A stretch of 64,000 nt of DNA from Thermobacillus xylanilyticus (GCF_907165215.1 NZ_CAJRAY010000049.1:27779-91778); one strand, 5' to 3'; counted from the stretch's first letter, positions 1 through 9,318 are shown. Numbers and translations are program-made. The notes: generated from the letters alone by a model not told the origin.

Positions 1-168
1 AAGTTTCATAGGACAGAGCCGCATGTCATGCAGCCTTGGTACTAGATTCATGTCGAAAAGCGGCAGAAAAAAGTGGAGTCCAATCGACAAAAACTTACAA
101 ATTCTGTGGATCAAGAAGTGTATAATGGAAGCACAATCCATAATTTCTATCGGGGGAGACTGAGGCAG

Positions 169-825
<657 letters not shown>

Positions 826-866
826 TCATCTGCCTCCTCCGCTGTTCGATCCTGCACTTGTGACTG

Positions 867-896
867 TCTATACCGCGAACAGATATTCGTTGTTAA
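867..896 (-). promoter_or_regulatory. Candidate sigma-A promoter of tadA
   Basis: On the minus strand TTAACA (891-896) and TATAGA (867-872) are separated by 18 bases. The start point would fall about 35 bases upstream of the tadA ATG. The nearest DnaA box begins 6 bases upstream of the -35 element. Confidence 0.5.
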
Positions 897-901
897 CACG
901 T

Positions 902-981
902 TGTGAATAAATCGGTGGATAACAAAAAGGTTTATCCACAGTTGTCCACAACCAAAAATCAAGACACCGATGTTATCCACA
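902..981. promoter_or_regulatory. Cluster of five DnaA boxes
   Basis: Matches to the 9-mer TTATNCACA: TTATTCACA on the minus strand at 902-910 (perfect), TTATCCACC on the minus strand at 914-922 (one mismatch), TTATCCACA on the plus strand at 932-940 (perfect), TTGTCCACA on the plus strand at 942-950 (one mismatch) and TTATCCACA on the plus strand at 973-981 (perfect). Five boxes in 80 bases sit in the divergent intergenic space between tadA and the sensor kinase. There is no dnaA, dnaN or AT-rich unwinding element nearby, so this is not oriC. It is more likely a DnaA regulatory or titration cluster of the type known at several B. subtilis loci. Confidence 0.75.
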
Positions 982-1009
982 AGATTTTGCCGTATGGAAG
1001 GAGGTGCCC

Positions 1010-2863
1010 GTGTTGTCATTCAAGATCAGGTTGACCTTGATCCTCTCGACCGTCGTCATGATTTTCCAGACACTCACCGTCATTGTGAACGATTATGCGA
1101 TGCGGGTCAACCTGAAGCGCGAAGTGCAGGAATTGATGCACAACATATCCGCAAGCGTCTCGGAGCATGCCGCCCGGAAGATGCGCCCTGCAGGCGGGAC
1201 GGATGAAGACTCGCCCGGCCTGGATCCGGCAGCACTCATTCAGGAATTTCAGTCCCTGCACCGCAACATCATGGAAATCGCGGTATTCCGTCCGGCGGAA
1301 GAAGGGGGGGCCGGCTCCTCATCCGCGCAGGAAGCGGGGAACGCTGCATCGCAGGAACTCACCGGACGTCTGCTGTACGGCAGCTACGACATCCATGCGA
1401 GCGGGACGGATTCGGCCGATCTGGCCGAGGCCATGCGAAGCGGCGAGGTTTACCGCTCGCTCAGAAGCGGAGGAAAGACCTTGCTTGCCGGCACGTTCGG
1501 ATTTCCCGAATCGGGGCTTGCCGTGCGCATCGCGGCGGACCTGTCGCCCATGTACGGCATGATCAGGGAGACGCGAAATTATCAGATCTCCCTGTCCGTT
1601 CTCCTTCTCCCGGCAGCGGTCGCCATCAATTACGGGCTTGCTTATGTGCTGATCCGTCCGCTGCGCCAAATTCTGGGCAAGGTGGATGAAGTGGCATCCG
1701 GACGATTCGATACGCCGCTTGCCGTGAACCGCAAAGACGAGACCGGCCAACTGGCCGAACGGATCAATGCGATGGCGAAGAACCTGGACGTCTACACGGC
1801 CAAGCTCAAGAAGGCGTTTGAAGAAAACCGGTCGATGAAGGAACACCTCGAGTCCATTATCCACCATACGACGGACGCGATCCATATTGAAGATGTGAAC
1901 GGTGTGCTCATCCGCGTCAATCCGGCATTCGAGCAGATGTTCGGATGGAGCGAGGAGGAGGCGATCGGACGCAATCTGCCGATCGTTCCCGAGAGCGGCA
2001 TGAAAGAGGAGCTCGAAGCCCGGGAAGCGCTGCTTGCCGGCCAGATGCTGCCGGCGCGCGAGACGATCCGCCGCCGGAAAGACGGCTCCTGCTTCGAAGT
2101 CAGCGTCACCACCTCGGCAATCCGCGACAGGAACGGCGTCATCCAGGCGTTCGCCAGCATTACGCGCGACATGACGAATCGGAACAAAATGGATGAGCTT
2201 CTGCGCCGCGCGGAGAAACTGAATACCGTCGGCCAGCTTGCCGCGGGGGTGGCCCACGAGATCCGCAATCCGCTCACGACACTGCGCGGATTCCTGCAGC
2301 TCCAGCAGCAGACGAACAAGCTGAATCAGCGGCACATCGATATCATGCTGTCAGAGCTCGACCGGATCAATCTGATTGTCAGCGAATTTCTGATTCTGGC
2401 GAAACCGCAGGCGACGAAATTCCGGATTCAGGATGTGCGGTTCATCCTGGGCGATGTCATCTCGCTGCTCGACAGTCAGGCGCATCTGTGCAATATTGTA
2501 TTCACCACTTCTTTCGACAGCGAGCCCTGCGAGGTGGCCTGCGAGGAGAATCATCTGAAACAGGTATTCATCAATGTATTGAAAAATGCGATCGAGGCGA
2601 TGCCCAAGGGCGGCGAGATCGAGATCGATGCCCGGAAACAGCCGGGCTGGATCGTGATCACGATTCGGGATCACGGCGTCGGCATACCGGAGGACATGAT
2701 TCCGAAGCTGGGCGATCCGTTCGTGACCAGCAAGGAGTCGGGGACCGGGCTTGGCATCATGATCAGCCAGCGCATCATCCAGAGCCATCAAGGGACGATG
2801 GAGATTCGCAGCACCGTCGGCAAGGGCACGACCGTCACGATCAACCTGCCCGCGGTGGAATAA
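1010..2863 (+). CDS. PAS-containing sensor histidine kinase, sporulation-kinase type
   Basis: A membrane kinase of about 617 residues. TM1 is at about 7-26, a 160-residue extracytoplasmic loop follows, and TM2 is at about 190-215. HAMP covers about 216-270, PAS about 280-395 (WSEEEAIGRNLP), and HisKA follows with HEIRNP and phospho-acceptor His416. The ATPase domain has N-box NVLKNAIEAM, G1 DHGVGIP and G2 GTGLGI. The HisKA and ATPase sequences resemble the B. subtilis Kin proteins that feed the Spo0F/Spo0A phosphorelay. No response regulator gene is adjacent, which is typical of such orphan kinases. GGAAGGAGG at 996-1004 supports GTG 1010 or TTG 1013; GTG 1004 overlaps the ribosome binding site. 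The five DnaA boxes occupy the promoter region. The assignment to sporulation is inferred from sequence resemblance and the Spo0E-like neighbour. Confidence 0.85.
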   Translation: MLSFKIRLTLILSTVVMIFQTLTVIVNDYAMRVNLKREVQELMHNISASVSEHAARKMRPAGGTDEDSPGLDPAALIQEFQSLHRNIMEIAVFRPAEEGGAGSSSAQEAGNAASQELTGRLLYGSYDIHASGTDSADLAEAMRSGEVYRSLRSGGKTLLAGTFGFPESGLAVRIAADLSPMYGMIRETRNYQISLSVLLLPAAVAINYGLAYVLIRPLRQILGKVDEVASGRFDTPLAVNRKDETGQLAERINAMAKNLDVYTAKLKKAFEENRSMKEHLESIIHHTTDAIHIEDVNGVLIRVNPAFEQMFGWSEEEAIGRNLPIVPESGMKEELEAREALLAGQMLPARETIRRRKDGSCFEVSVTTSAIRDRNGVIQAFASITRDMTNRNKMDELLRRAEKLNTVGQLAAGVAHEIRNPLTTLRGFLQLQQQTNKLNQRHIDIMLSELDRINLIVSEFLILAKPQATKFRIQDVRFILGDVISLLDSQAHLCNIVFTTSFDSEPCEVACEENHLKQVFINVLKNAIEAMPKGGEIEIDARKQPGWIVITIRDHGVGIPEDMIPKLGDPFVTSKESGTGLGIMISQRIIQSHQGTMEIRSTVGKGTTVTINLPAVE

Positions 2864-2880
2864 GCCGGCGGGCAATGAAG

Positions 2881-2910
2881 AACCCCCTGCGCTTCGCACA
2901 GGGGGTTTCA
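2881..2910 (+). terminator. Rho-independent terminator between the kinase and motB
   Basis: CCCCCTG pairs with CAGGGGG (2883-2889 with 2899-2905) around a 9-base loop, flanked by AA and TTT. It lies between convergent genes and could serve both. Confidence 0.75.
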
Positions 2911-2922
2911 TGTTGCGGCAGC

Positions 2923-3762
2923 CTATGAATCCGTCGTTGCTGCCGCGTTATTGTCGGACACCTGGAGCGACTCGACGGCGGACACATCCGCAAACTTGCG
3001 GAGGATGGAAACCTCGACGCGCCGGTTCTTCGCGCGGCCTTCGGGCGTGTCGTTGTCCGCCACGGGCCGGAATTCTCCGTATCCGGTCGAGCTGACCAGC
3101 CGGGGATCGAGACCGCCTGCCTCGATCAGCACCCTCATGAAGTTGATCGCGCGTTTCGCGCTGAGTTCGTAGTTGGATTCAAATTCGGCGGTGTTGATCG
3201 GCTGGTTGTCGGTATGCCCTTCGACGGCGATCTCGTAGCCCGGATAATTTTTCAGCATCGTGCCGATCGCAACGCCGAGCTTCTTGGCTTCCGGCGTGAG
3301 GTCCGCTTTGCCGGAAGCGAACAGCGCATTGTCACTGATCGTAATGAGCAGGGACGAATGATTCAATTGGATATCGAGCTGTGTCGTCAAATTGTTTTCC
3401 TGGATATACTGACTGAGCTGGTCGCGCAGCTGCTCGAACTCCCGAAGCTCCTGTTCCGCCCGGCGCGCCGCTTCGCTGGAGGCAACGCCTTCTTTCCCGC
3501 CGGACAACCGAACCATGTCGGTCGAGTTCGTCATTTGATCCACGGACACGACGACGGCCGATTGATCCAGAACGCCGATGCCGGAATTGAACGCCACGCT
3601 GAACGCCCGGCTCATCTCCTGGAACTTCTGCGCATCGACGGAGCTCATGGCGTACAGCACGATGAACAGCGCAAGCAGCAGCGTGAGCAGATCCGCGTAA
3701 GGTACGAGCCAGGTCTCATTGGGATGCTCTTCGTGATCCTCGTGTCTATGCCGTCTGCTCAA
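2923..3762 (-). CDS. motB: Flagellar motor stator protein MotB
   Basis: A 279-residue protein. The N-terminal basic and His-rich stretch is followed by NETWLVPYADLLTLLLALFIVLYAMSS, here cited only for its plug-TM features: one transmembrane helix with the ion-binding aspartate in PYAD. The C-terminal half is an OmpA-like peptidoglycan-binding domain with GHTDNQP and the RAKNRRVEVSI ending. MotB anchors the stator to peptidoglycan while MotA surrounds it. The TTG at 3762 is preferred because GGGAGG lies 9 bases upstream; the frame is open to an ATG at 3798 inside motA, but that has no ribosome binding site. It overlaps motA by 17 bases, so the two are translationally coupled. The aspartate alone does not tell whether protons or sodium ions are used. 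Confidence 0.93.
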   Translation of the reverse strand: MSRRHRHEDHEEHPNETWLVPYADLLTLLLALFIVLYAMSSVDAQKFQEMSRAFSVAFNSGIGVLDQSAVVVSVDQMTNSTDMVRLSGGKEGVASSEAARRAEQELREFEQLRDQLSQYIQENNLTTQLDIQLNHSSLLITISDNALFASGKADLTPEAKKLGVAIGTMLKNYPGYEIAVEGHTDNQPINTAEFESNYELSAKRAINFMRVLIEAGGLDPRLVSSTGYGEFRPVADNDTPEGRAKNRRVEVSILRKFADVSAVESLQVSDNNAAATTDS

Positions 3763-4561
3763 CGCCTCTCGCCTCCCTTTCGCGTTCCTCGCGTTCATGC
3801 AGCGCTTGCCGTTCTTGCGGCGTCAGGAAGACGGACAGCTTCTGGTTGATGGCAATCGTGGAGACGCCGGATTGAATCGACAGCAAGCCTTCAACCATCA
3901 TGAGCCGAAGTTCGGTTTCCCGCTGGGAGAGCCGCCTCAGCTTGTTGGAAATCGGATGCCAGAGCACATACCCGGTAAAAATACCAAGCATTGTGGCAAT
4001 GAACGCGGCGGCGATGGAGTACGCAAGCTGGGCCATGTCAGTCATATCCGAAAGCGCGGCGATCAGGCCGATGACGGCGCCGAGCACGCCGAGCGCCGGA
4101 GCGTACATGCCGGCCTGGGAGAAGATCTGCGCTCCCGCTTTGTGCCGCTGTTCGGTCGCATGGATTTCTTCCAGCAGAACATCGCGCACGAAGTCCTGGT
4201 CCTGGCCGTCGATGATCATCCGCATGCCGTTGCGAAGGAACGGATCCTCGATGTCATCCACCCGCGACTCCAGCGCAAGCAGACCTTCGCGGCGGGTGAT
4301 CGTCGCCCATTCCATGAACAGCCGGATCAACTCTTCTCGCGAGACCAGCTCCTGCTTCTTGAAGAGAATTCGGATCAGTGCGGGAAACTTCTTCAGTTCG
4401 GACATCGGAAACGCCATGAACAAGGATGCGGCCGTACCGATGAGAATGATGACGTACGCGGCGGGGTTGATCAATTGTGCCAGAGGCGCGTGTTTCAACA
4501 ACATGCCTCCGATGATCGCCACAATGCCGAGAATGATGCCGGTAATGGTCGATTTCTCCAT
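3746..4561 (-). CDS. motA: Flagellar motor stator protein MotA
   Basis: A 271-residue MotA/TolQ/ExbB-family protein with four predicted membrane helices. The first two lie at about 4-21 and 30-50 and the last two around 145-205. The large cytoplasmic loop between helices 2 and 3 interacts with FliG in the rotor. The ATG at 4561 follows GAGGTG with a spacing of about 6; a longer open frame to 4642 adds a non-MotA-like extension and was not used. With motB it forms a two-gene operon away from any flagellar cluster in this window. A sigma-D-like promoter candidate lies about 95 bases upstream. Confidence 0.93.
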   Translation of the reverse strand: MEKSTITGIILGIVAIIGGMLLKHAPLAQLINPAAYVIILIGTAASLFMAFPMSELKKFPALIRILFKKQELVSREELIRLFMEWATITRREGLLALESRVDDIEDPFLRNGMRMIIDGQDQDFVRDVLLEEIHATEQRHKAGAQIFSQAGMYAPALGVLGAVIGLIAALSDMTDMAQLAYSIAAAFIATMLGIFTGYVLWHPISNKLRRLSQRETELRLMMVEGLLSIQSGVSTIAINQKLSVFLTPQERQALHEREEREREARGVEQTA

Positions 4562-4654
4562 AAGACACCTCGCACTGACTTTAAGAGATGATGGTAGGAC
4601 TGGGATACGCCTTGCGGCATGAATCGGGTCCGATCGACACATGCCATATAGTAT

Positions 4655-4681
4655 TTATCGTCATTCTTGTGGAGATTATTA
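4655..4681 (-). promoter_or_regulatory. Candidate sigma-D (flagellar) promoter of motAB
   Basis: Minus strand TAAT, 15 bases, GACGATAA, compared with the B. subtilis sigma-D consensus TAAA-N15-GCCGATAT: 3 of 4 and 6 of 8 matches with exact spacing. It would give a 5' leader of about 85 bases. Confidence 0.4.
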
Positions 4682-4790
4682 GATTTTGAGCCGACAAAAT
4701 CAGCCGTGCAGGCCGACGGCCGGCCAATGCCGCGGGGAAACGCGTTCTTCCCGCGGATAAAATGCTGCGGCTTCGAAAGGATGGATGTCT

Positions 4791-5084
4791 ATGGGAGTCA
4801 GGCACGGTCGGGCGTACGGGGACATTTTGCGGGAGTTGACCGAAGCGGTCGGCGGCATCGAGGACAGCTACCGGTTGTGCGGCATGGAGGCCGAAGAATG
4901 GGCCGGGCTGGGGGAACAGGAGCGGCGCGAGACGCTGGAAGCCATTGCGGATGACGTGTTCTACGGACTCGGCGCGCAGCCGGTCATTGCCGTCGGCGCC
5001 GGCAAAGTCGTCTACCATCCGAAGTTCCATGTAATCGAAGTTTCCATTAATAACAGGGAAAGCCGCATCGTCCGGCTCATTTGA
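4791..5084 (+). CDS. Conserved hypothetical small protein
   Basis: An uncharacterised, mixed-charge protein of 97 residues with no signal peptide or membrane segment. The N-terminal part is helical and acidic (LRELTEAVGGIEDSY), and the C-terminal part looks like beta strands (VIAVGAGKVVYHP, FHVIEVSI). I do not recognise a family. GAAAGG at 4775-4780 is 10 bases from the ATG at 4791; an in-frame ATG at 4785 is only 4 bases away. Codon usage resembles the neighbours, which supports a real gene. It lies between motA (divergent) and the EAL gene (same direction), but the latter has its own promoter. Confidence 0.6.
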   Translation: MGVRHGRAYGDILRELTEAVGGIEDSYRLCGMEAEEWAGLGEQERRETLEAIADDVFYGLGAQPVIAVGAGKVVYHPKFHVIEVSINNRESRIVRLI

Positions 5085-5092
5085 ACGCATGC

Positions 5093-5121
5093 TTTACAAA
5101 GAATTACAGAATCCGTACAAT
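5093..5121 (+). promoter_or_regulatory. Sigma-A promoter of the EAL gene
   Basis: TTTACA (5093-5098), 17 bases, TACAAT (5116-5121). It lies 59 bases upstream of the EAL-domain start codon. Confidence 0.65.
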
Positions 5122-5179
5122 CGAGGTAATGTAAGCATGTGAAAATATGTGACATTAACGCCTCAAGGAGTTCAAAACC

Positions 5180-6448
5180 ATGTCGCTGAAATATACGGTG
5201 CAGCCCTTCATGCTGGACGAACGCGATCTGATGCCTTATTTTCAGCCCATCCTGGCATTGGACAGCCGGTTCGTGATCGGTTATGAAGTGTTGGGCCGGT
5301 ACCGGACGAATGAAGGAGCGGCCAGCCTTGGTCCGTTCTTTGCGGATGCAAACGTGGATGTCCGGGAGCAGGTCCGGGTCGACCGCATCATACGGGAACG
5401 CGCCATCGCCCGTCTGGCTCAGGCGTCGGAAACGCAGCGTCCGCTGTTGTTCCTGAACGTCAAGCCTTCCTGGATCGACCGGACCTACCAGGATGAAGGG
5501 AAGCTGCAGACGCTCCGCATGCTGGAGCGGCACGGGATCCATCCGGACCGGGTGGTCATCGAGATTACGGAAGACCGTTATGCCGGCTCCATGCAGCGGC
5601 TGAGCGAGATCGTGGGCATCTATCGCCGCGCCGGCTGCCGGATCGCCATCGACGATACCGGCACCGGGTTCAATTCGGCGGATCGGATCGCCGAACTCCA
5701 CCCGGATATTCTGAAGGTGGACATTCACCTCATGAAGCGCAGCGCAAGCCACAGCGGCTATCTGGCCGTGCTCCGCAGCTACTCGGTCCTCGCCGAGCAG
5801 ATCGGGGCGTCGCTCCTGATCGAGGGCGTCGAGACCGAGGACGATCTGCAGCGGGCCATCCAGCTGGGCGCCCGGTATGTGCAAGGGTATCTGTTCGCGC
5901 CGGCCGAGCCGGATTTTCAGCCGAAGGATCGGTATGCCGGCATCGTGGACAGGGGACTGGCGGAGCATCGCCGGAGCGTCCGGCGGTCGGAAGCCCGCTG
6001 GCGGGAAACCGGCGAGATGCTGTCCGGCTGCCTGCAGTCCGTCCGGAGCGGCCTGGGCAGCGCCGGCGGTTCGGCAGACGATGCCGACCGGTACGACCGG
6101 CTTGTCGAAGGACTGGCGGAGAAGCTGCCGGATACCTGCATCCGCGTCTATCTGTGCCGGGAGGACGGCGAGCAGCTGTCGTCCAACTTCCAGCGCGAGG
6201 GCGGCCGTTGGGTGAGGCAGCCTGAGTACCGCGGCTCGAACTGGAGCTGGCGGCCGTATTTTGTGGCCGACATGCTGCACCCCGCGGTCGGCGTGAACGC
6301 GAACATTTCGCGGAGTTACGCGGATCTCGGCACGCGCCGATGGATCCGCACGATCTCCGCTTCGCTTGCGCCGGGTCTCATCGTGCTCTTCGATATCATG
6401 GATGAAGAAGCGGCGGTCAAAACGGATGGTTCGGGGCTTGCGGAATAG
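5180..6448 (+). CDS. EAL-domain cyclic-di-GMP phosphodiesterase with YkuI-like C-terminal domain
   Basis: 422 residues without a membrane segment. The EAL domain spans about 15-245. Residues expected for catalysis are present: EVL in place of EAL (Glu36), the Asn of FLNVKPS, the Glu of VIEITED, the paired Asp of IDDTGTGF, the Lys of LKVDI, the Glu of IEGVETED and the Gln of YVQGYLF. An active phosphodiesterase that hydrolyses c-di-GMP to pGpG is therefore likely. After a charged helical linker (about 255-300) the remainder (about 300-410) resembles the PAS-like C-terminal domain of B. subtilis YkuI. There is no GGDEF domain. AAGGAG precedes the ATG. Its 3' end overlaps the convergent GNAT gene by 32 bases. 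Location beside motAB fits a motility-biofilm switch, but that is inference. Confidence 0.88.
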   Translation: MSLKYTVQPFMLDERDLMPYFQPILALDSRFVIGYEVLGRYRTNEGAASLGPFFADANVDVREQVRVDRIIRERAIARLAQASETQRPLLFLNVKPSWIDRTYQDEGKLQTLRMLERHGIHPDRVVIEITEDRYAGSMQRLSEIVGIYRRAGCRIAIDDTGTGFNSADRIAELHPDILKVDIHLMKRSASHSGYLAVLRSYSVLAEQIGASLLIEGVETEDDLQRAIQLGARYVQGYLFAPAEPDFQPKDRYAGIVDRGLAEHRRSVRRSEARWRETGEMLSGCLQSVRSGLGSAGGSADDADRYDRLVEGLAEKLPDTCIRVYLCREDGEQLSSNFQREGGRWVRQPEYRGSNWSWRPYFVADMLHPAVGVNANISRSYADLGTRRWIRTISASLAPGLIVLFDIMDEEAAVKTDGSGLAE

Positions 6449-6971
6449 CGGGCCGGTAGACCATGCAATGGAACATTTCAGGGCCGGCGGAGGTCTGGCG
6501 GCAGTAAGTGTCGTCCAGAACGAAGCCGGCCTTCTCGTAGGCGCGGATGGCGCGGGTATTCCAGGCGAGCACCTCCAGATCGACTTCGTCGCCGGGAGAG
6601 CGCCGGAGCGCTTCTTCCGCGGCGAGCCGGGTCAGGACGGCGCCCGCGCCTTTGCCGCACAGGTCCGGGCGCAGACCGAGGCCGAGTCGGGTAACCTTCA
6701 GCAGGGGAAAAAATTGGACGTAGCCAATCAGCTCATCCCTAACGTTCAGCACGGCGGCGTACTGCGTTTTCCGCAGCCACGGGTCGCCGAACTCGATGCC
6801 GCGGGCGCTCATTTCTTCCCAGGATGGCCAGTTGAACCGGTCGTACGGCGGGGGATAGCGCCAGCTGCAGATCGCTTCGGCATGGGCGGCCGACATCGGC
6901 ACGATGCGCATGCCGCGCAGCTCCACGGGGAGTCCGCCGTCTCCATCGTGCTCTGCCATCATACCCGTCAT
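6417..6971 (-). CDS. GNAT-family N-acetyltransferase
   Basis: 184 residues with a GNAT fold. Its features are MRIVPMSAAHAEAICSWRY-type strand 1 and helix 1, an acetyl-CoA pyrophosphate-binding segment (LRPDLCGKGAGAVL), and the C-terminal AWNTRAIRAYEKAGFV signature of RimJ/RimL-like and aminoglycoside-type acetyltransferases. The substrate cannot be told from sequence. AAGGAGGG lies 8 bases before the ATG at 6971; a longer frame to 7073 lacks a ribosome binding site. It is divergent from the MFS gene at 7120. Confidence 0.82.
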   Translation of the reverse strand: MTGMMAEHDGDGGLPVELRGMRIVPMSAAHAEAICSWRYPPPYDRFNWPSWEEMSARGIEFGDPWLRKTQYAAVLNVRDELIGYVQFFPLLKVTRLGLGLRPDLCGKGAGAVLTRLAAEEALRRSPGDEVDLEVLAWNTRAIRAYEKAGFVLDDTYCRQTSAGPEMFHCMVYRPAIPQAPNHPF

Positions 6972-7119
6972 CCCCGGAACCCTCCTTGCGGCAGCAGCCA
7001 ATTTCAACGAAAACTTCACGAATTGATTATAACATTGCCGAGCAGCCGTGTTATGATAAAGGGTAATTGGCATAACTATTGCAATCTTGTCCGGACACGG
7101 AGATGATCAGGAGCTGGGT

Positions 7120-8337
7120 ATGAATCGTTTGATATGGCTCGGCTGCCTGTCCTATATGGTCATCGGCATGGCGCACGTCGTGGCGGGCGCCGTGCTTGTG
7201 CCGCTGATCGGCGCATACGGCGTTGAGTACGGGGACGGCGGCCAATTCATCATGAATCAATTTGTCGGATTTCTGGTTGGCGTGCTTGGCGCGCCGCTGG
7301 TCACCAGACGGCTGGGCCGCCGGAGCGCGCTCATTCTGGCGCTCGGCTGCCTGACCGTCGCGGAGGCGGCCTACAGTCTGCTGCTGCCGTGGGGCTGGAT
7401 GCTCGCATCCGCGCCGCTGGCGGGGTTCGGGTTCGGCATGACGGAAGCGGTGCTTGGCGCAATCATTATTGAATTCGTAACGGACGGCAAAGCTTCGGCC
7501 ATGGCGAAGCTGGAGACGTTCTTCGGCATCGGGGCGCTCGTCATGCCGATTCTGGCGGGGCTGCTGATCCGTGCGGACGTCTGGCAGATGGCGTTCCCGA
7601 TCGTGACCGCCCTCTCGGGCATCACCATGCTGCTCTGGTTGACCATGTCGTTCGGGAAGGTGGACGAACTGGTCGCCTACCGGGCAGCCGCGGCGGCAGA
7701 CCGGCCGGCCTTGAAGCCGGCCCGCTATGCGCCGGCCGCCTGGCCGCTGCTGCTGGCGGGCACGCTCTACTTCGCGCTCTATGTCGGCATGGAGATGAGC
7801 TACAGCAACTATCTGCCGGCCATTCTGCTCGAGCGGACCGACATGAGCGAGGCGGCCGCCTCGGCCTCGCTGAGCGTCTTCTGGGGGCTGATGGTCGTCG
7901 GACGGATGTTCGCGGGGCGCATTGCGGACCGCAGCGGTTATTTCCGCTACCTGCTGATTTCCACCGCGGCGGGGACGGGCATGCTCGTCATGCTGGCGCT
8001 GACGGGCAGCGCCGGCGCTTCGCTGCTCTGGATCGGGCTGGCGGGACTGCTCTGGTCGGGCGTGTTCGCGGTCGCGCTGCTGTACGTGAATCAATACATT
8101 CCCGGCATGACGGAGCGGACGACGAGCCTGCTGATCGCGTCGGGCGGCGTCGGCGGCGCCCTGCTGCCGCGGACGACCGGGTGGATCATGGATCATTACG
8201 GAGCCGTCGGCACGCTGTGGATGATCGCGGCCGCGGCATCGCTGCTCATTGCGCTGCTGGGCGTCATGGCGCTCACGGTCCGGGCGATCCATCAGGGCAA
8301 GATGCAGCCTAATGTCCTGGACGCCGGCCGACATTAA
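7120..8337 (+). CDS. MFS transporter
   Basis: A 405-residue membrane protein with about 12 hydrophobic segments. It has an RRLGRRSAL loop between TM2 and TM3 typical of the major facilitator superfamily and a second equivalent (GRIADRSGYFRY) after TM8. The overall pattern is closest to FucP/GlcP-like sugar:proton symporters, but the substrate is unproven. AGGAGC lies about 7 bases upstream of the ATG at 7120; the open frame begins earlier at 7087 without support. The rhodanese gene follows 58 bases later in the same direction, so the two may be co-transcribed. Confidence 0.8.
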   Translation: MNRLIWLGCLSYMVIGMAHVVAGAVLVPLIGAYGVEYGDGGQFIMNQFVGFLVGVLGAPLVTRRLGRRSALILALGCLTVAEAAYSLLLPWGWMLASAPLAGFGFGMTEAVLGAIIIEFVTDGKASAMAKLETFFGIGALVMPILAGLLIRADVWQMAFPIVTALSGITMLLWLTMSFGKVDELVAYRAAAAADRPALKPARYAPAAWPLLLAGTLYFALYVGMEMSYSNYLPAILLERTDMSEAAASASLSVFWGLMVVGRMFAGRIADRSGYFRYLLISTAAGTGMLVMLALTGSAGASLLWIGLAGLLWSGVFAVALLYVNQYIPGMTERTTSLLIASGGVGGALLPRTTGWIMDHYGAVGTLWMIAAAASLLIALLGVMALTVRAIHQGKMQPNVLDAGRH

Positions 8338-8395
8338 ACAACCGGGACAAAAGCGAACGCATGACGCCTGAACAGGAGACGGGAGGCGTATTCGG

Positions 8396-9235
8396 ATGAG
8401 AGCGATCGTCAGCATGCGCTGGGTGCTTGCGCGGATGTATGAGCCGGATCTGGCCATCGTCGACTGCCGGTTTCTGCTGAGCGATCCGGAGGCAGGCCGG
8501 CGCAGCTACGAGGAGTCGTACATCCCCGGCGCGATCTACATGGATCTGGAGCGCGACCTGTCCGGACCCGTCGGGAAGCACGGCGGACGGCATCCGCTGC
8601 CGGACATCCGGGAACTTTCGGCGAAGCTCGGCAAGGCCGGCATCGACCGCGGCATGCGGGTCGTCGCCTACGACGACCAGGGCGGCGCGATGGCCGCGCG
8701 GTTCTGGTGGCTGCTGCGCTACATGGGGCACGAGCGGGTCTATGTGATGGACGAAGGCTTCTCCGCCTGGAAGAAGGCCGGGTTCCCGGTGACGGACGCG
8801 CCGCCGCCGATCCGCGTGCCGAAGACGTATGTGCCGGACGTGCGGCAGGAACTGCTGGCGGATGTCGAAGCGGTGCGTCACGCCGTCCGGACCGGGGAGA
8901 GCGCGCTTGTCGATTCGCGCGAGCCCGCCCGCTATCGCGGCGAGACGGAGCCGATCGACCGGGCCGCCGGCCACATCCCCGGCGCCGTCAACCGCTTCTG
9001 GAAAGAGAACCTGGACGAAGCGGGCCGCTGGCGCAGCCCGGAAGAACTGGCGAAGCGGTTCGCGGCGCTGCCGCAGGACAAGCCGGTCATCGTCTATTGC
9101 GGCTCGGGCGTGACCGCCTGCCCGAACGTGCTGGCGCTGATGGAAGCGGGATACCGCGATGTAAAGCTGTACGCGGGAAGCTGGAGCGACTGGATCTCGT
9201 ACGAGGAGAATCCGGTGGCGAAAGGCGGGGAGTAG
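8396..9235 (+). CDS. Thiosulfate/3-mercaptopyruvate sulfurtransferase (tandem rhodanese)
   Basis: 279 residues with two rhodanese domains (about 5-130 and 150-275). Only the second carries the catalytic loop, CGSGVTA with Cys235. The variant CG[ST]GVTA loop is typical of 3-mercaptopyruvate sulfurtransferases (SseA type), whereas CRKGVTA marks thiosulfate-preferring rhodaneses. The first domain is degenerate at that position and stabilises the fold. The enzyme moves sulfane sulfur through a Cys persulfide in the cytosol; no export signal is present. GGGAGGCG precedes the ATG. A strong terminator follows at 9263. Confidence 0.9.
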   Translation: MRAIVSMRWVLARMYEPDLAIVDCRFLLSDPEAGRRSYEESYIPGAIYMDLERDLSGPVGKHGGRHPLPDIRELSAKLGKAGIDRGMRVVAYDDQGGAMAARFWWLLRYMGHERVYVMDEGFSAWKKAGFPVTDAPPPIRVPKTYVPDVRQELLADVEAVRHAVRTGESALVDSREPARYRGETEPIDRAAGHIPGAVNRFWKENLDEAGRWRSPEELAKRFAALPQDKPVIVYCGSGVTACPNVLALMEAGYRDVKLYAGSWSDWISYEENPVAKGGE

Positions 9236-9262
9236 AAGTCGAGAGCTGTGTAAGATTCGAAA

Positions 9263-9318
9263 GACGGGTTGTGACAGGTTGAAAGTTGGAGACCTGTTGC
9301 GGCCCGTTCTTTTTTTTT
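9263..9318 (+). terminator. Rho-independent terminator after the rhodanese gene
   Basis: Outer stem ACGGG/CCCGT and inner stem ACAGGT/ACCTGT are followed by T8. It separates the GC-rich genes upstream from the AT-rich deacetylase downstream. Confidence 0.75.

Noticed and set aside
1..168. An RNA gene or extra coding at the left edge
   Set aside because: No tRNA, SRP RNA or other recognisable fold was seen. The open frame from 73 lacks a start signal.
902..981. Replication origin (oriC)
   Set aside because: The DnaA boxes are clear, but dnaA, dnaN, gyrase genes and an AT-rich unwinding element are absent; tadA and a kinase flank the site.
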